From: Hormiphora californensis
Taxonomy: Eukaryota; Ctenophora; Tentaculata; Cydippida; Pleurobrachiidae
DNA length: 64,000 nt
Assembly: GCA_020137815.1 (NCBI GenBank)
Contig: CM035355.1
Coordinates: forward strand, 6,677,097-6,741,096
Direction: 5' to 3'
Positions 33,501 to 42,564 of the stretch are shown piece after piece. Numbering within the stretch: position 1 is the stretch's first letter; the number at the start of each line of letters is the position of its first letter. The position numbers were made by a program, and so were the translations under genes. The notes below the pieces were generated by a model that was not told where the DNA came from, did no database searches, and saw only the letters and a program-made list of their open reading frames with translations.

Positions 33501-33609
33501 AAGTGTGTGGGCAGGCGAGGTTGCTATCAGGGGTCGATCTATCCATCTGGCCGCATATTATGGGACTGATTATGTTAAATTAGTGCGCTTCCAAACTAAG
33601 ATTATCTGA
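27542..33609 (+). CDS. Kyphoscoliosis-peptidase-like (transglutaminase-like) protein with a repeat tail (751 aa with palindrome removed)
   Basis: Exons are 27542-27559, 27651-27863, 27999-28039 + 29391-29399 (one exon split by a palindrome), 29779-30067, 30217-30380, 30657-30756, 30910-30953, 31096-31212, 31353-31460, 32283-32490 and 32665-33609. The start MGCGSS is an N-myristoylation/palmitoylation-type signal. An acidic linker precedes the transglutaminase-like core. The core has ARAAFRWITCHIQ, the nucleophile region GEDAGFCSLFAAMC, and VSGYVKDSGYIPG. Where the family has HAWNAV the sequence reads KQYWNTL; the Asp (TVDC) is kept. KY-type beta domains follow (EFFWLPSPSQIIYSHFPE; GNFVLRILTKKR). 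The C-terminal third is a 6-residue repeat (EGTPAA/EETPAA). The missing His suggests a non-catalytic, scaffolding role. The joins around exon 3 are the least certain. Confidence 0.75.
28040..29387. mobile_element. 1.35-kb near-perfect palindromic element inside KY exon 3
   Basis: The arms run about 28040-28690 and 28735-29387 and are complementary almost throughout. The ends are TAATCCATGGAATTC and its complement. AGT is duplicated at 28037-28039 and 29388-29390. No coding capacity is seen. Interior motifs (GGCAATGGCCAAGTTATGGG, CCGTTTAGCCGTTATTTGG) recur in the palindrome at 47275-47925, so this is a family. Confidence 0.85.
31513..31713 (+). pseudogene. 3' fragment of a non-LTR retrotransposon
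   Basis: The frame ending at 31695 reads RRGRPKQTFVDVLRRDTGL, then SLMADRVEWRNVIHG. This is the C-terminal signature of L1/RTE-type ORF2 proteins. It is followed by (AGTCA)n (31695-31713), a typical repeat tail. The fragment is 5' truncated and lies in KY intron 9. Confidence 0.75.
31861..32185. mobile_element. MITE, AAGTCGGATTTTTTGAA family (copy 1)
   Basis: TAAAGTCGGATTTTTTGAAA and CTGTCACCCCCC at the left are matched by the complement at the right (GGGGGGTGACAG ... AATCCGAG). An internal hairpin pairs GAGACTTGAAATTTGG with its complement. It lies in KY intron 9, just upstream of exon 10. Confidence 0.85.
32980..33260 (+). repeat. 18-bp coding minisatellite (EGTPAA repeats)
   Basis: The unit GAAGGAACACCGGCCGCT and its variants is repeated about 16 times in frame. 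Variation is mainly Gly/Glu and Ala/Thr/Pro. The opposite strand is also open throughout. Confidence 0.95.
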
Positions 33610-33709
33610 GAGAACAATATTAGGCAGTGTTTTGTTGTGTGCATGAAATAAGTTAGATCAGTATAAAATATCCCGAATTCTTCAATTATTTTCCTAAAAT
33701 TCCAGTCTT

Positions 33710-36700
33710 TCACTTAGTGTCCAATACAGAATTCAGATCCTGGAGAGCGTTACTTGTCATTTTGGCCTTCTTTGCAGCCCCTTTACCCAAAACAAAACCA
33801 TGTCTTCCCACCTTATCCTCCGTCGCTTTAACTTTAATACCCGCACCCGGGGCTGGCTTGTCCATATACAGCACATTCAACCTGTGAGTGAGAACTGTGT
33901 TAGGCCAGGGATGAAGGAGGATGAGGAAAAAGTAATGGAGGTAAGATTGTAACCTAAACGAATGCTAAAAACCATAAAACGATCAATTCGGACTTACTTT
34001 CTGAACTTATCCACATCCGTTTTGGGTGCCCACTTTGGACCATCTAACATGAAGGCCCATTGGGGCCGGCGGTACACGGGGTACCGAGGTAGGGGCCGGT
34101 GGTACACTGGACTTTCCTCACCATGCTTTCTGGTTAGGTCCGTTGCACTGGAGAGGGGGATGGGGGTGGTTAAAACAAGAGAAGGGGAGTGTTGGGAAAC
34201 GATGTTAGTACAATTATAATGTCATAAGAATCAGACAGTTGGGTGATCGGATAACTGTTTATTAGCCTCATGTTTGATATTCAGAGTTTTTGTTATTCTC
34301 TCTGTGGCTGGACAAATGAATCAGACGGGTATAATGACGCTACCAGTTTCGAGGATCTACCTCTTCATCGGGCTACAAAAATAAATAGTGTTAATTATAA
34401 ATATATAGTAAAAAACTAAAATCACACACGTCAATCAACATAAAATTATAAATCAGCACTTTAATAATAAACTAAACACCTCTATAGGCAACACTGTCGT
34501 ACGGAATAGGAAACTGAGTGAAGGACATGAAGAGAGGGTACCGGTTGACAGCCAGAAATGTGGATCGAAAGGGTGCAAAACCTGCGAATTGATGGGGAGT
34601 AGCACGAGGTTCCAGACCAACGGAGAATCGGTTGATTTGGATATGACGTTGAACTGCAAAACAGCCAATGTCATATACATAGCTCAGTGTAGGATATGTT
34701 TGGAGAATGGTGGACGGGAAACTACTTACATTGGGCAAACCACGACACCTCTCCACATCAGATTTAACGGACACAGGAACAAGTTCAAAATAGACACTAA
34801 TCTCAGTTTTGAGAAAAGTGCCTTGAGTCTCCACTGCTTCCTCAGACACAAAAACAATTTCGACTTAAAACTCTTTAATGTAGGGATCATAAGGCAGGTG
34901 CCAGCGGTAGAGTTGGATAGATTCGAGGGGAGATATATAGAACAGTTAAATACTAAAGTTTTTGGCCTTAATAGGATGGTGGTAGTGAGATGAGGGATTT
35001 TATACATTTTATACAATTTTGCACATTTTTCAATTCATGTACTGTTTTGCAGTGCTGGGCGGAGGGCGCCGCGACACAGTTGCGTTCTCTGGCGCGCAAA
35101 ACGCGCGCTAGTCCCTGTTTTGAGTGGCTGCGGGTTGTAAAATGAGTTGAAAAATGTGCAAAAATTGTTTAGCTTGACCATTTTTGAGCAGTTTTTTTAG
35201 CGTGATGGGTTTTTGTATCTCATGTTTAACATCTTTCTCTTTTAGCTGATGATGCTGGATGTTTATATGATCTAGCGAAAACGTTTCAAGAAACCCTGTG
35301 TATTGTTCTGCGTCCATCCATAAATAAACTAAACACTGTACAGAGGAGCAAGTCTCATATGATCAGTACAGAGTGAACTGAAGTTACCGTTACAATACAG
35401 CAGGTGAGATGAAGTGATAAACAAATAGGGCGTGCATGAGGTGATACACAAGGACTATCACAAATTAATACAAACTATTACGCACACAAACACACGAACC
35501 CACTGGACAACAACAACAACAGCAACTAAATATTAAATTAAATATCTCGTAAGTTCGGAACATTCCTCTTTATTGTTCATACCAGGTCTCAGTTTCTGTA
35601 TATACATGGCCTCTAAAATTTTCCTCTTTAAAATGTTTCTCTCGGTGGTTAATATCTTAAAACTGAGTTTTGGGGGTGTGTTTTTATGACGTGATGTGTA
35701 ATGAATGGCTAGAGGGGTATCAATGTAGCTCGGCGCATTAGGATTGTTAGCATTGCGGGAATGTTCTGACAATCTGTCGTGTACCGACCTACAAGACTCT
35801 CCCACATAGATTTCACCACACAATAAACATGTTATCTGGTACACTGGTGACATGGTGTTACACGAGCCCTTCTCGAGTCTTTCACAAATATTACAATTTT
35901 TCGCAAGACACTCTAGATTGTCGTGAGGTCGTGAGCTACATAGCATGTCTCTCAAGCGGGTGCCTGGGGTGAAGACTAAATCGATTGGCAGAGCTCTGGC
36001 GGTGATAAACTTACGTATTTCACCACTCACAGTTTCAGAAACATACGGTAATTTCAACATCACATTGTTATTACCCTTTGTCAACCTACCCCGGGTTCTC
36101 TGTTCTCCAAATTGTCTGGGGTGTTCATACCCATTAGCTAAAAGAAGTCTGTCAGTAATGGAATCTGATCCCCAGTCATCTGAGCAACATACACACGCAC
36201 CTCAAACAGTTAGCTGAACTCCCACCAGAACAGCTGAAGGGTAAGCACTTCTGCTCAGCAGACATTTCAGCTCTATACACCAATCTTGTGATCGAGGATT
36301 GTGTGAAGGATGTCATTGACTTTGCTGCTGAGAATAGAGAGCTCCTGAATCTCCGTGAGTTGCACCTCTGTGACGTGCACCAGATCCTGGAATTGGTGCT
36401 AACTAACTCCTACTTCACTTACTGTGGTAGAGTATACAAACAGTTGGTTGGTTTGTTTATGGGCTGTCGACCAAGTCCTATTGCTGCAGTTATTCGAGTT
36501 TACAAATTTGAGAGGGCAACCATCTATACCGACGTGAAATTCATCTCTTTATCATTGTACGGCCGGTACATTGATGATGCCTGGACGCTCGCAGATAACA
36601 GGGAAACCGCCATCTCTCTTTTCAATAACATTGCCCGACAAGATCCGAGAGAATTGTTAAAATGGGAGGTGGATTTTCCTGAGGACGGAGATTTTACACC

Positions 36701-39700
36701 ATTCCTTGGCACTGAGATTCGAATTACTGATGATAAGCTGGAATCTAAGTTCTATCGAAAAGGTACGAGAAAGGACATCACCCTGCACTTCCGGTCTCAC
36801 CATCCTCTGGAAACAAAAGTGCAGACAGTACGCAACTTCTACAGAACTGCAGAGATCTCATCATCTAACCCGGAATTATTGGAACAGTCCTTAGCCATTA
36901 CTGACAGACTTCTTTTAGCTAATGGGTATGAACACCCCAGACAATTTGGAGAACAGAGAACCCGGGGTAGGTTGACAAAGGGTAATAACAATGTGATGTT
37001 GAAATTACCGTATGTTTCTGAAACTGTGAGTGGTGAAATACGTAAGTTTATCACCGCCAGAGCTCTGCCAATCGATTTAGTCTTCACCCCAGGCACCCGC
37101 TTGAGAGACATGCTATGTAGCTCACGACCTCACGACAATCTAGAGTGTCTTGCGAAAAATTGTAATATTTGTGAAAGACTCGAGAAGGGCTCGTGTAACA
37201 CCATGTCACCAGTGTACCAGATAACATGTTTATTGTGTGGTGAAATCTATGTGGGAGAGTCTTGTAGGTCGGTACACGACAGATTGTCAGAACATTCCCG
37301 CAATGCTAACAATCCTAATGCGCCGAGCTACATTGATACCCCTCTAGCCATTCATTACACATCACGTCATAAAAACACACCCCCAAAACTCAGTTTTAAG
37401 ATATTAACCACCGAGAGAAACATTTTAAAGAGGAAAATTTTAGAGGCCATGTATATACAGAAACTGAGACCTGGTATGAACAATAAAGAGGAATGTTCCG
37501 AACTTACGAGATATTTAATTTAATATTTAGTTGCTGTTGTTGTTGTTGTCCAGTGGGTTCGTGTGTTTGTGTGCGTAATAGTTTGTATTAATTTGTGATA
37601 GTCCTTGTGTATCACCTCATGCACGCCCTATTTGTTTATCACTTCATCTCACCTGCTGTATTGTAACGGTAACTTCAGTTCACTCTGTACTGATCATATG
37701 AGACTTGCTCCTCTGTACAGTGTTTAGTTTATTATTAAAGTGCTGATTTATAATTTTATGTTGATTGACGTGTGTGATTTTAGTTTTTTACTATATATTT
37801 ATAATTAACACTATTTATTTTTGTAGCCCGATGAAGAGGTAGATCCTCGAAACTGGTAGCGTCATTATACCCGTCTGATTCATTTGTCCAGCCACAGAGA
37901 GAATAACAAAAACTCTGAATATCAAACATGAGGCTAATAAACAGTTATCCGATCACCCAACTGTCTACTATCGTCCTTTCTCCACAACAGTTCGGATTGG
38001 CTCGAGCATTTTTAGCACATGGAGAGCGACTAAAATCGTTTGAACAGCGCCTAAACTTCTTGAAGCGATGTAAGTCCTCCCAGATCTTCCCGGCATTTAT
38101 CCAGAACAATATTCACTTCTCCTCGGCGTTGCTGTTCCCATCCGGAACCCCCCATTGTGTTACTCGCATGCTAGGTGCGATTAAGCTGCAGGCCCTCCGT
38201 ATCGCTATCGCCAATCACTTCAATCTAATCAGTCAGGAGAAGCATCGAATCATTGAATCCAGACAGAGACTGTCCAGTTATTGTTCCAGTTCAGTATATT
38301 ATTTTGTCCAGTCTGTCTTTGAGGAAAATAATGAGAGGATGAAGAGTGAGATTAAGAGGAAACTTAAGGGGAAATTTGAGTTGCAGCGTACCCGACAACG
38401 CCCGGTCCCGCCCGAACCTACAACTCCTACACCACAACATCTTGCTTCCCCTCCGTCCATGAAACCTGAAAGTGTCCCAGAGGAGCGTGTGACAAACCTT
38501 TTGACCGTTTTGTCGCCCCAAGAAAAAGCGGTTCTTGAGTTAGGTCCCAACTTTGCATTGACCCCTACTGTGGGAGACAGATTCATATCAGAGGTCAACG
38601 CAGAACTCGCGGCTTGTGCCTACCGACTCAGGTGGCAACAGTCTTCCCTCGAACGGGACACAGTGCCCACACGGCTGCAGGTATGGAGACAGGACAAGAT
38701 ACCTACCAACAGGAGGTTCATCAACCCACCCCCACCAGCTAGTACTGAGATGGAGGAGAACCTTCGACAGCTGCAGAAGAAAATCCACGTGCAACTGGAA
38801 CACACCAAGATCCAGTTCAATCTCTCACACCAGGAAGCAGCTGGTCTGAAATCTCTCAAATCCCGTCTCCATGACATACATATCTCGGTTAGTGATAAGG
38901 GTGGTGAGTTCGTGGTAACAGATCGCAACCTGCAACAACAATTGACACAGACTCATTTAGATACTAACTCAGGTGTGTATCAAATCATACACCCCACTAG
39001 AAAATTGAAGGGAGAGTGGGTGGATGTACGTCGACCAACCCAGACTACATACCAAAATCAGATCTCTTGGTATGTTTCCCACCTCGAAAATGAATGCAAT
39101 CACCTGTGGGGAGATATCTGTGTGTCGAGAGGTTTTGGGGATCAAATGTACAAGGCACTAAAGACGACCAACACTCGTCTGCCATGTATGTATGTTCTCG
39201 TAAAGACCCATAAGTTCAATGCTGACTCCCTATGCTCTCCAACAGACATCTTAGAGCAAGGGAAGGTGCGGCCAATTGTGTCATGTGTCGGATCCCCCTC
39301 GGAGAAATTGGCTGCTCTGGTAACCCAGATCCTGAGTCCCCTCCTGAATCTGATCCCCAGTCATCTGAGCAACATACACACGCACCTCAAACAGTTAGCT
39401 GAACTCCCACCAGAACAGCTGAAGGGTAAGCACTTCTGCTCAGCAGACATTTCAGCTCTATACACCAATCTTGTGATCGAGGATTGTGTGAAGGATGTCA
39501 TTGACTTTGCTGCTGAGAATAGAGAGCTCCTGAATCTCCGTGAGTTGCACCTCTGTGACGTGCACCAGATCCTGGAATTGGTGCTAACTAACTCCTACTT
39601 CACTTACTGTGGTAGAGTATACAAACAGTTGGTTGGTTTGTTTATGGGCTGTCGACCAAGTCCTATTGCTGCAGTTATTCGAGTTTACAAATTTGAGAGG

Positions 39701-42093
39701 GCAACCATCTATACCGACGTGAAATTCATCTCTTTATCATTGTACGGCCGGTACATTGATGATGCCTGGACGCTCGCAGATAACAGGGAAACCGCCATCT
39801 CTCTTTTCAATAACATTGCCCGACAAGATCCGAGAGAATTGTTAAAATGGGAGGTGGATTTTCCTGAGGACGGAGATTTTACACCATTCCTTGGCACTGA
39901 GATTCGAATTACTGATGATAAGCTGGAATCTAAGTTCTATCGAAAAGGTACGAGAAAGGACATCACCCTGCACTTCCGGTCTCACCATCCTCTGGAAACA
40001 AAAGTGCAGACAGTACGCAACTTCTACAGAACTGCAGAGATCTCATCATCTAACCCGGAATTATTGGAACAGTCCTTAGCCATTACTGACAGACTTCTTT
40101 TAGCTAATGGGTATGAACACCCCAGACAATTTGGAGAACAGAGAACCCGGGGTAGGTTGACAAAGGGTAATAACAATGTGATGTTGAAATTACCGTATGT
40201 TTCTGAAACTGTGAGTGGTGAAATACGTAAGTTTATCACCGCCAGAGCTCTGCCAATCGATTTAGTCTTCACCCCAGGCACCCGCTTGAGAGACATGCTA
40301 TGTAGCTCACGACCTCACGACAATCTAGAGTGTCTTGCGAAAAATTGTAATATTTGTGAAAGACTCGAGAAGGGCTCGTGTAACACCATGTCACCAGTGT
40401 ACCAGATAACATGTTTATTGTGTGGTGAAATCTATGTGGGAGAGTCTTGTAGGTCGGTACACGACAGATTGTCAGAACATTCCCGCAATGCTAACAATCC
40501 TAATGCGCCGAGCTACATTGATACCCCTCTAGCCATTCATTACACATCACGTCATAAAAACACACCCCCAAAACTCAGTTTTAAGATATTAACCACCGAG
40601 AGAAACATTTTAAAGAGGAAAATTTTAGAGGCCATGTATATACAGAAACTGAGACCTGGTATGAACAATAAAGAGGAATGTTCCGAACTTACGAGATATT
40701 TAATTTAATATTTAGTTGCTGTTGTTGTTGTTGTCCAGTGGGTTCGTGTGTTTGTGTGCGTAATAGTTTGTATTAATTTGTGATAGTCCTTGTGTATCAC
40801 CTCATGCACGCCCTATTTGTTTATCACTTCATCTCACCTGCTGTATTGTAACGGTAACTTCAGTTCACTCTGTACTGATCATATGAGACTTGCTCCTCTG
40901 TACAGTGTTTAGTTTATTATTAAAGTGCTGATTTATAATTTTATGTTGATTGACGTGTGTGATTTTAGTTTTTTACTATATATTTATAATTAACACTATT
41001 TATTTTTGTAGCCCGATGAAGAGGTAGATCCTCGAAACTGGTAGCGTCATTATACCCGTCTGATTCATTTGTCCAGCCACAGAGAGAATAACAAAAACTC
41101 TGAATGTCATAAGAATCGAACTGCTGAAATATGGAACATAATCTATCAGAGCATTGGCCTGACCCTGTTCTCATTTATTTCAAATAAGAACCGCAATCAG
41201 AGCTGTATTGGCCCGATAGAACAAACCTGATAAAGTTGATGTCAGTAAAGGTGTCGTCAATGTAACGAGTGGCAGTGTTCAGTAACCTATGGTTGTAACC
41301 CTTGAACACCATCCTACATTGCTTAACATTGGAGTTTTGTAGCACTTTATACGCTCTGTTTAGCAACATTTTTACCGTCTTCTCTGAGGGAGGGGGGGGG
41401 TATAAAATGTTACCAATGTGGATTTTGGGATACCGATGTTCATTGAGCATGCACAACAATATATGTACAGAGAGCGTTAGTGTGTATCAGCACAAGAAAG
41501 AGATATCAAAATTACTTCCTCCTACAATATACAGTTTGCTTTATCATGATAATGGTCTCACCTTGTGTTCGTTGGTGCATTCCGTAAACCCGGATATCAC
41601 TTGGAAAACACGTCCACAGTGCATCCAACTCATTTAACCTAGGGAAATAGGGAGCAATTTAGATGTTAATTTAGATATTGTTAGTTGCTAACTGAACGAC
41701 AAATGGTTCAGTTAGCAACACAAAATACACTTCATGTTGGGATCTAATTGACCAGGTAGAGCTGAGAGAAAGGTTGACCTACTTGTCCGGAGCATGGTAT
41801 GAAACAGCAAAATCAGAGTAAGAGGCATGAATCATCAGGACGGGAGTTTGGAAGTAGTTAGGATCAGAAAACAACTCCGCTTCCTTCTCGGTTACTTCCG
41901 TATTGGTTACCAAGACAGAACCAGTTATCGGCCTCCTGAATCTGTCCGCTTCTTTGTTTATTTCAACCCAATCATTTGCTTTGTTTGTTTTACAGCGAAC
42001 CACAGAAACAGGTTTGCAAACAGAGCAGTTCACCTAACAGGATGAATGAAATTAGTAATCCTGTTCATCGCTTATAATATACTCGTGTTGGTA

Positions 42094-42138
<45 letters not shown>

Positions 42139-42142
42139 CGTA

Positions 42143-42203
<61 letters not shown>

Positions 42204-42257
42204 CACCTCAGAAAGTAATCCCCTGGCTGCTCGACATGTTCTCCACACAACAGACAT
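33710..42257 (-). CDS. Probable mitochondrial protein, identity unresolved (285 aa)
   Basis: Six exons in transcript order: 42257-42207, 42033-41783, 41638-41562, 41383-41227, 34147-33998 and 33881-33710. Phases all agree. The N-terminus MSVVWRTCRAARGLL is Arg-rich without acidic residues, a classic mitochondrial presequence. The middle (QCRMVFKG ... INFISATDLTRKHG) vaguely resembles the end of ribosomal uS11, but the extended basic C-terminus (PRYPVYRRPQWAFMLDGPKW, then KLNVLYMDKPAPGAG) does not. I do not name it. A mitochondrial ribosomal or assembly protein is plausible. A 6.9-kb Penelope composite expands intron 4. Intron 1 is almost entirely a (CAGA)n microsatellite. It lies 307 bp downstream of TRAPPC2L on the same strand. 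Confidence 0.7.
34480..35322 (+). mobile_element. Nested 5'-truncated Penelope fragment (PLE-B) with GIY-YIG domain
   Basis: This fragment is flanked by a 14-bp duplication AATAAACTAAACAC (34466-34479 and 35323-35336), so it landed in the already inverted PLE-A. The frame ending at 34993 begins open at the junction. It shows a Cys-rich linker (KCGSKGCKTCEL) and a GIY-YIG nuclease core (NVIYIAQC ... TTYIGQTTTPLHIRFNGHRN). The 3' tail carries a hammerhead-like motif near 35243. The sequence differs clearly from PLE-A. Confidence 0.85.
35243..35290 (+). ncRNA. Hammerhead-ribozyme-like motif (PLE-B)
   Basis: CTGATGA is followed by a stem II (GCTGGAT paired with ATCTAGC, one G-U) and then CGAAA, the hammerhead core order. 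A short GTTTC/GAAAC helix follows. Penelope elements are known to carry minimal type I hammerheads. Stem I is not clear to me. Confidence 0.45.
35533..36084 (-). pseudogene. Inverted 3' fragment of PLE-A ORF (GIY-YIG end)
   Basis: The reading is identical in sequence to the last 183 residues of the full-length ORF at 37928-40708, including NCNICERLEKGSCN and EIYVGESCRSVHDRLSEHSR. It lacks the RT domain. It forms one arm of a large inverted repeat with 36900-37740. Confidence 0.9.
36158..37523 (+). pseudogene. 5'-truncated PLE-A copy (RT core and GIY-YIG)
   Basis: Homology to the full-length copy starts at the equivalent of 39350 (ATCTGATCCCCAGTCATCTG). The 411-codon frame from 36288 keeps the RT motif YGRYIDDAW and the GIY-YIG domain but lacks the N-terminal 520 or so residues. 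It appears identical to the downstream copy, suggesting very recent origin. Confidence 0.9.
37824..37880 (+). ncRNA. Hammerhead-like motif in PLE-A terminal repeat
   Basis: CCGATGA-AGAGG-loop-CCTC-GAAAC followed by GTAGCGTC matches the layout of the minimal hammerheads of Penelope elements, with C in place of U in CUGAUGA. The same motif recurs at about 41004-41060 (+) and 34325-34380 (-). Cleavage activity is not shown by sequence alone. Confidence 0.5.
37928..40708 (+). CDS. Full-length Penelope-like RT/GIY-YIG polyprotein (926 aa)
   Basis: This is a single uninterrupted ORF. The N-terminal 500 residues include basic, Pro-rich and coiled segments. The RT has VRPIVSCVGSPSEKL, the first catalytic Asp region (CSADISALYTNL), LFMGCRPSPIAAV and the YIDD box at about residue 609. 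A zinc-type linker (CLAKNCNIC ... GSCN) precedes the GIY-YIG endonuclease at about residue 815-850 (VYQITCLLC, EIYVGE, RLSEHSR). PLE proteins nick DNA and prime reverse transcription at the break. The ATG lies just after the upstream copy's terminal repeat. No damage is visible, so this copy could be active. Confidence 0.93.
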   Translation: MRLINSYPITQLSTIVLSPQQFGLARAFLAHGERLKSFEQRLNFLKRCKSSQIFPAFIQNNIHFSSALLFPSGTPHCVTRMLGAIKLQALRIAIANHFNLISQEKHRIIESRQRLSSYCSSSVYYFVQSVFEENNERMKSEIKRKLKGKFELQRTRQRPVPPEPTTPTPQHLASPPSMKPESVPEERVTNLLTVLSPQEKAVLELGPNFALTPTVGDRFISEVNAELAACAYRLRWQQSSLERDTVPTRLQVWRQDKIPTNRRFINPPPPASTEMEENLRQLQKKIHVQLEHTKIQFNLSHQEAAGLKSLKSRLHDIHISVSDKGGEFVVTDRNLQQQLTQTHLDTNSGVYQIIHPTRKLKGEWVDVRRPTQTTYQNQISWYVSHLENECNHLWGDICVSRGFGDQMYKALKTTNTRLPCMYVLVKTHKFNADSLCSPTDILEQGKVRPIVSCVGSPSEKLAALVTQILSPLLNLIPSHLSNIHTHLKQLAELPPEQLKGKHFCSADISALYTNLVIEDCVKDVIDFAAENRELLNLRELHLCDVHQILELVLTNSYFTYCGRVYKQLVGLFMGCRPSPIAAVIRVYKFERATIYTDVKFISLSLYGRYIDDAWTLADNRETAISLFNNIARQDPRELLKWEVDFPEDGDFTPFLGTEIRITDDKLESKFYRKGTRKDITLHFRSHHPLETKVQTVRNFYRTAEISSSNPELLEQSLAITDRLLLANGYEHPRQFGEQRTRGRLTKGNNNVMLKLPYVSETVSGEIRKFITARALPIDLVFTPGTRLRDMLCSSRPHDNLECLAKNCNICERLEKGSCNTMSPVYQITCLLCGEIYVGESCRSVHDRLSEHSRNANNPNAPSYIDTPLAIHYTSRHKNTPPKLSFKILTTERNILKRKILEAMYIQKLRPGMNNKEECSELTRYLI
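42098..42202. repeat. (TCTG)n microsatellite
   Basis: This is a tetranucleotide run of about 26 units in intron 1 of the mitochondrial gene, starting three bases from its splice donor on the minus strand. Confidence 0.97.
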
Positions 42258-42564
42258 AGCTAGATGTACGTAAGTTTTAACTTTTAAGTTAAATTGGGAG
42301 AGTTATACATGACACAGTACACGGATGAAATTGGGCAAATTATCATAAATCAAAAACAAAAACAAACTTTCTCAAAGAAACTCTTGAGACACTTTTTAGG
42401 GTCGGTGGTTTGTTGAATATATTAGGGGCTGTGACAGTGGCACACTGGCACACACGCTGGCACAGTAAGAGGGGGGGGGGACCCTATTAAAACATGTCAA
42501 AAACTGTAACTCTTTCTCTTTCCCTCTAACACCCCAATAGTCTGTTTGTCCAATCATCTGTACA

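Larger units (their letters stand above)
34233..41102. mobile_element. Composite Penelope-like element locus (6.9 kb) with 15-bp target duplication
   Basis: The 15-bp AATGTCATAAGAATC occurs immediately outside both ends (34218-34232 and 41103-41117). Inside, from left to right: an inverted PLE-A fragment that spans a tandem junction (34233-34479); a nested PLE-B fragment (34480-35322); the rest of the inverted PLE-A (about 35337-36155); a 5'-truncated direct PLE-A (about 36158-37922); and a full-length direct PLE-A (about 37925-41102). Head-to-tail partial copies with an inverted fragment are typical of Penelope insertions. Confidence 0.88.
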
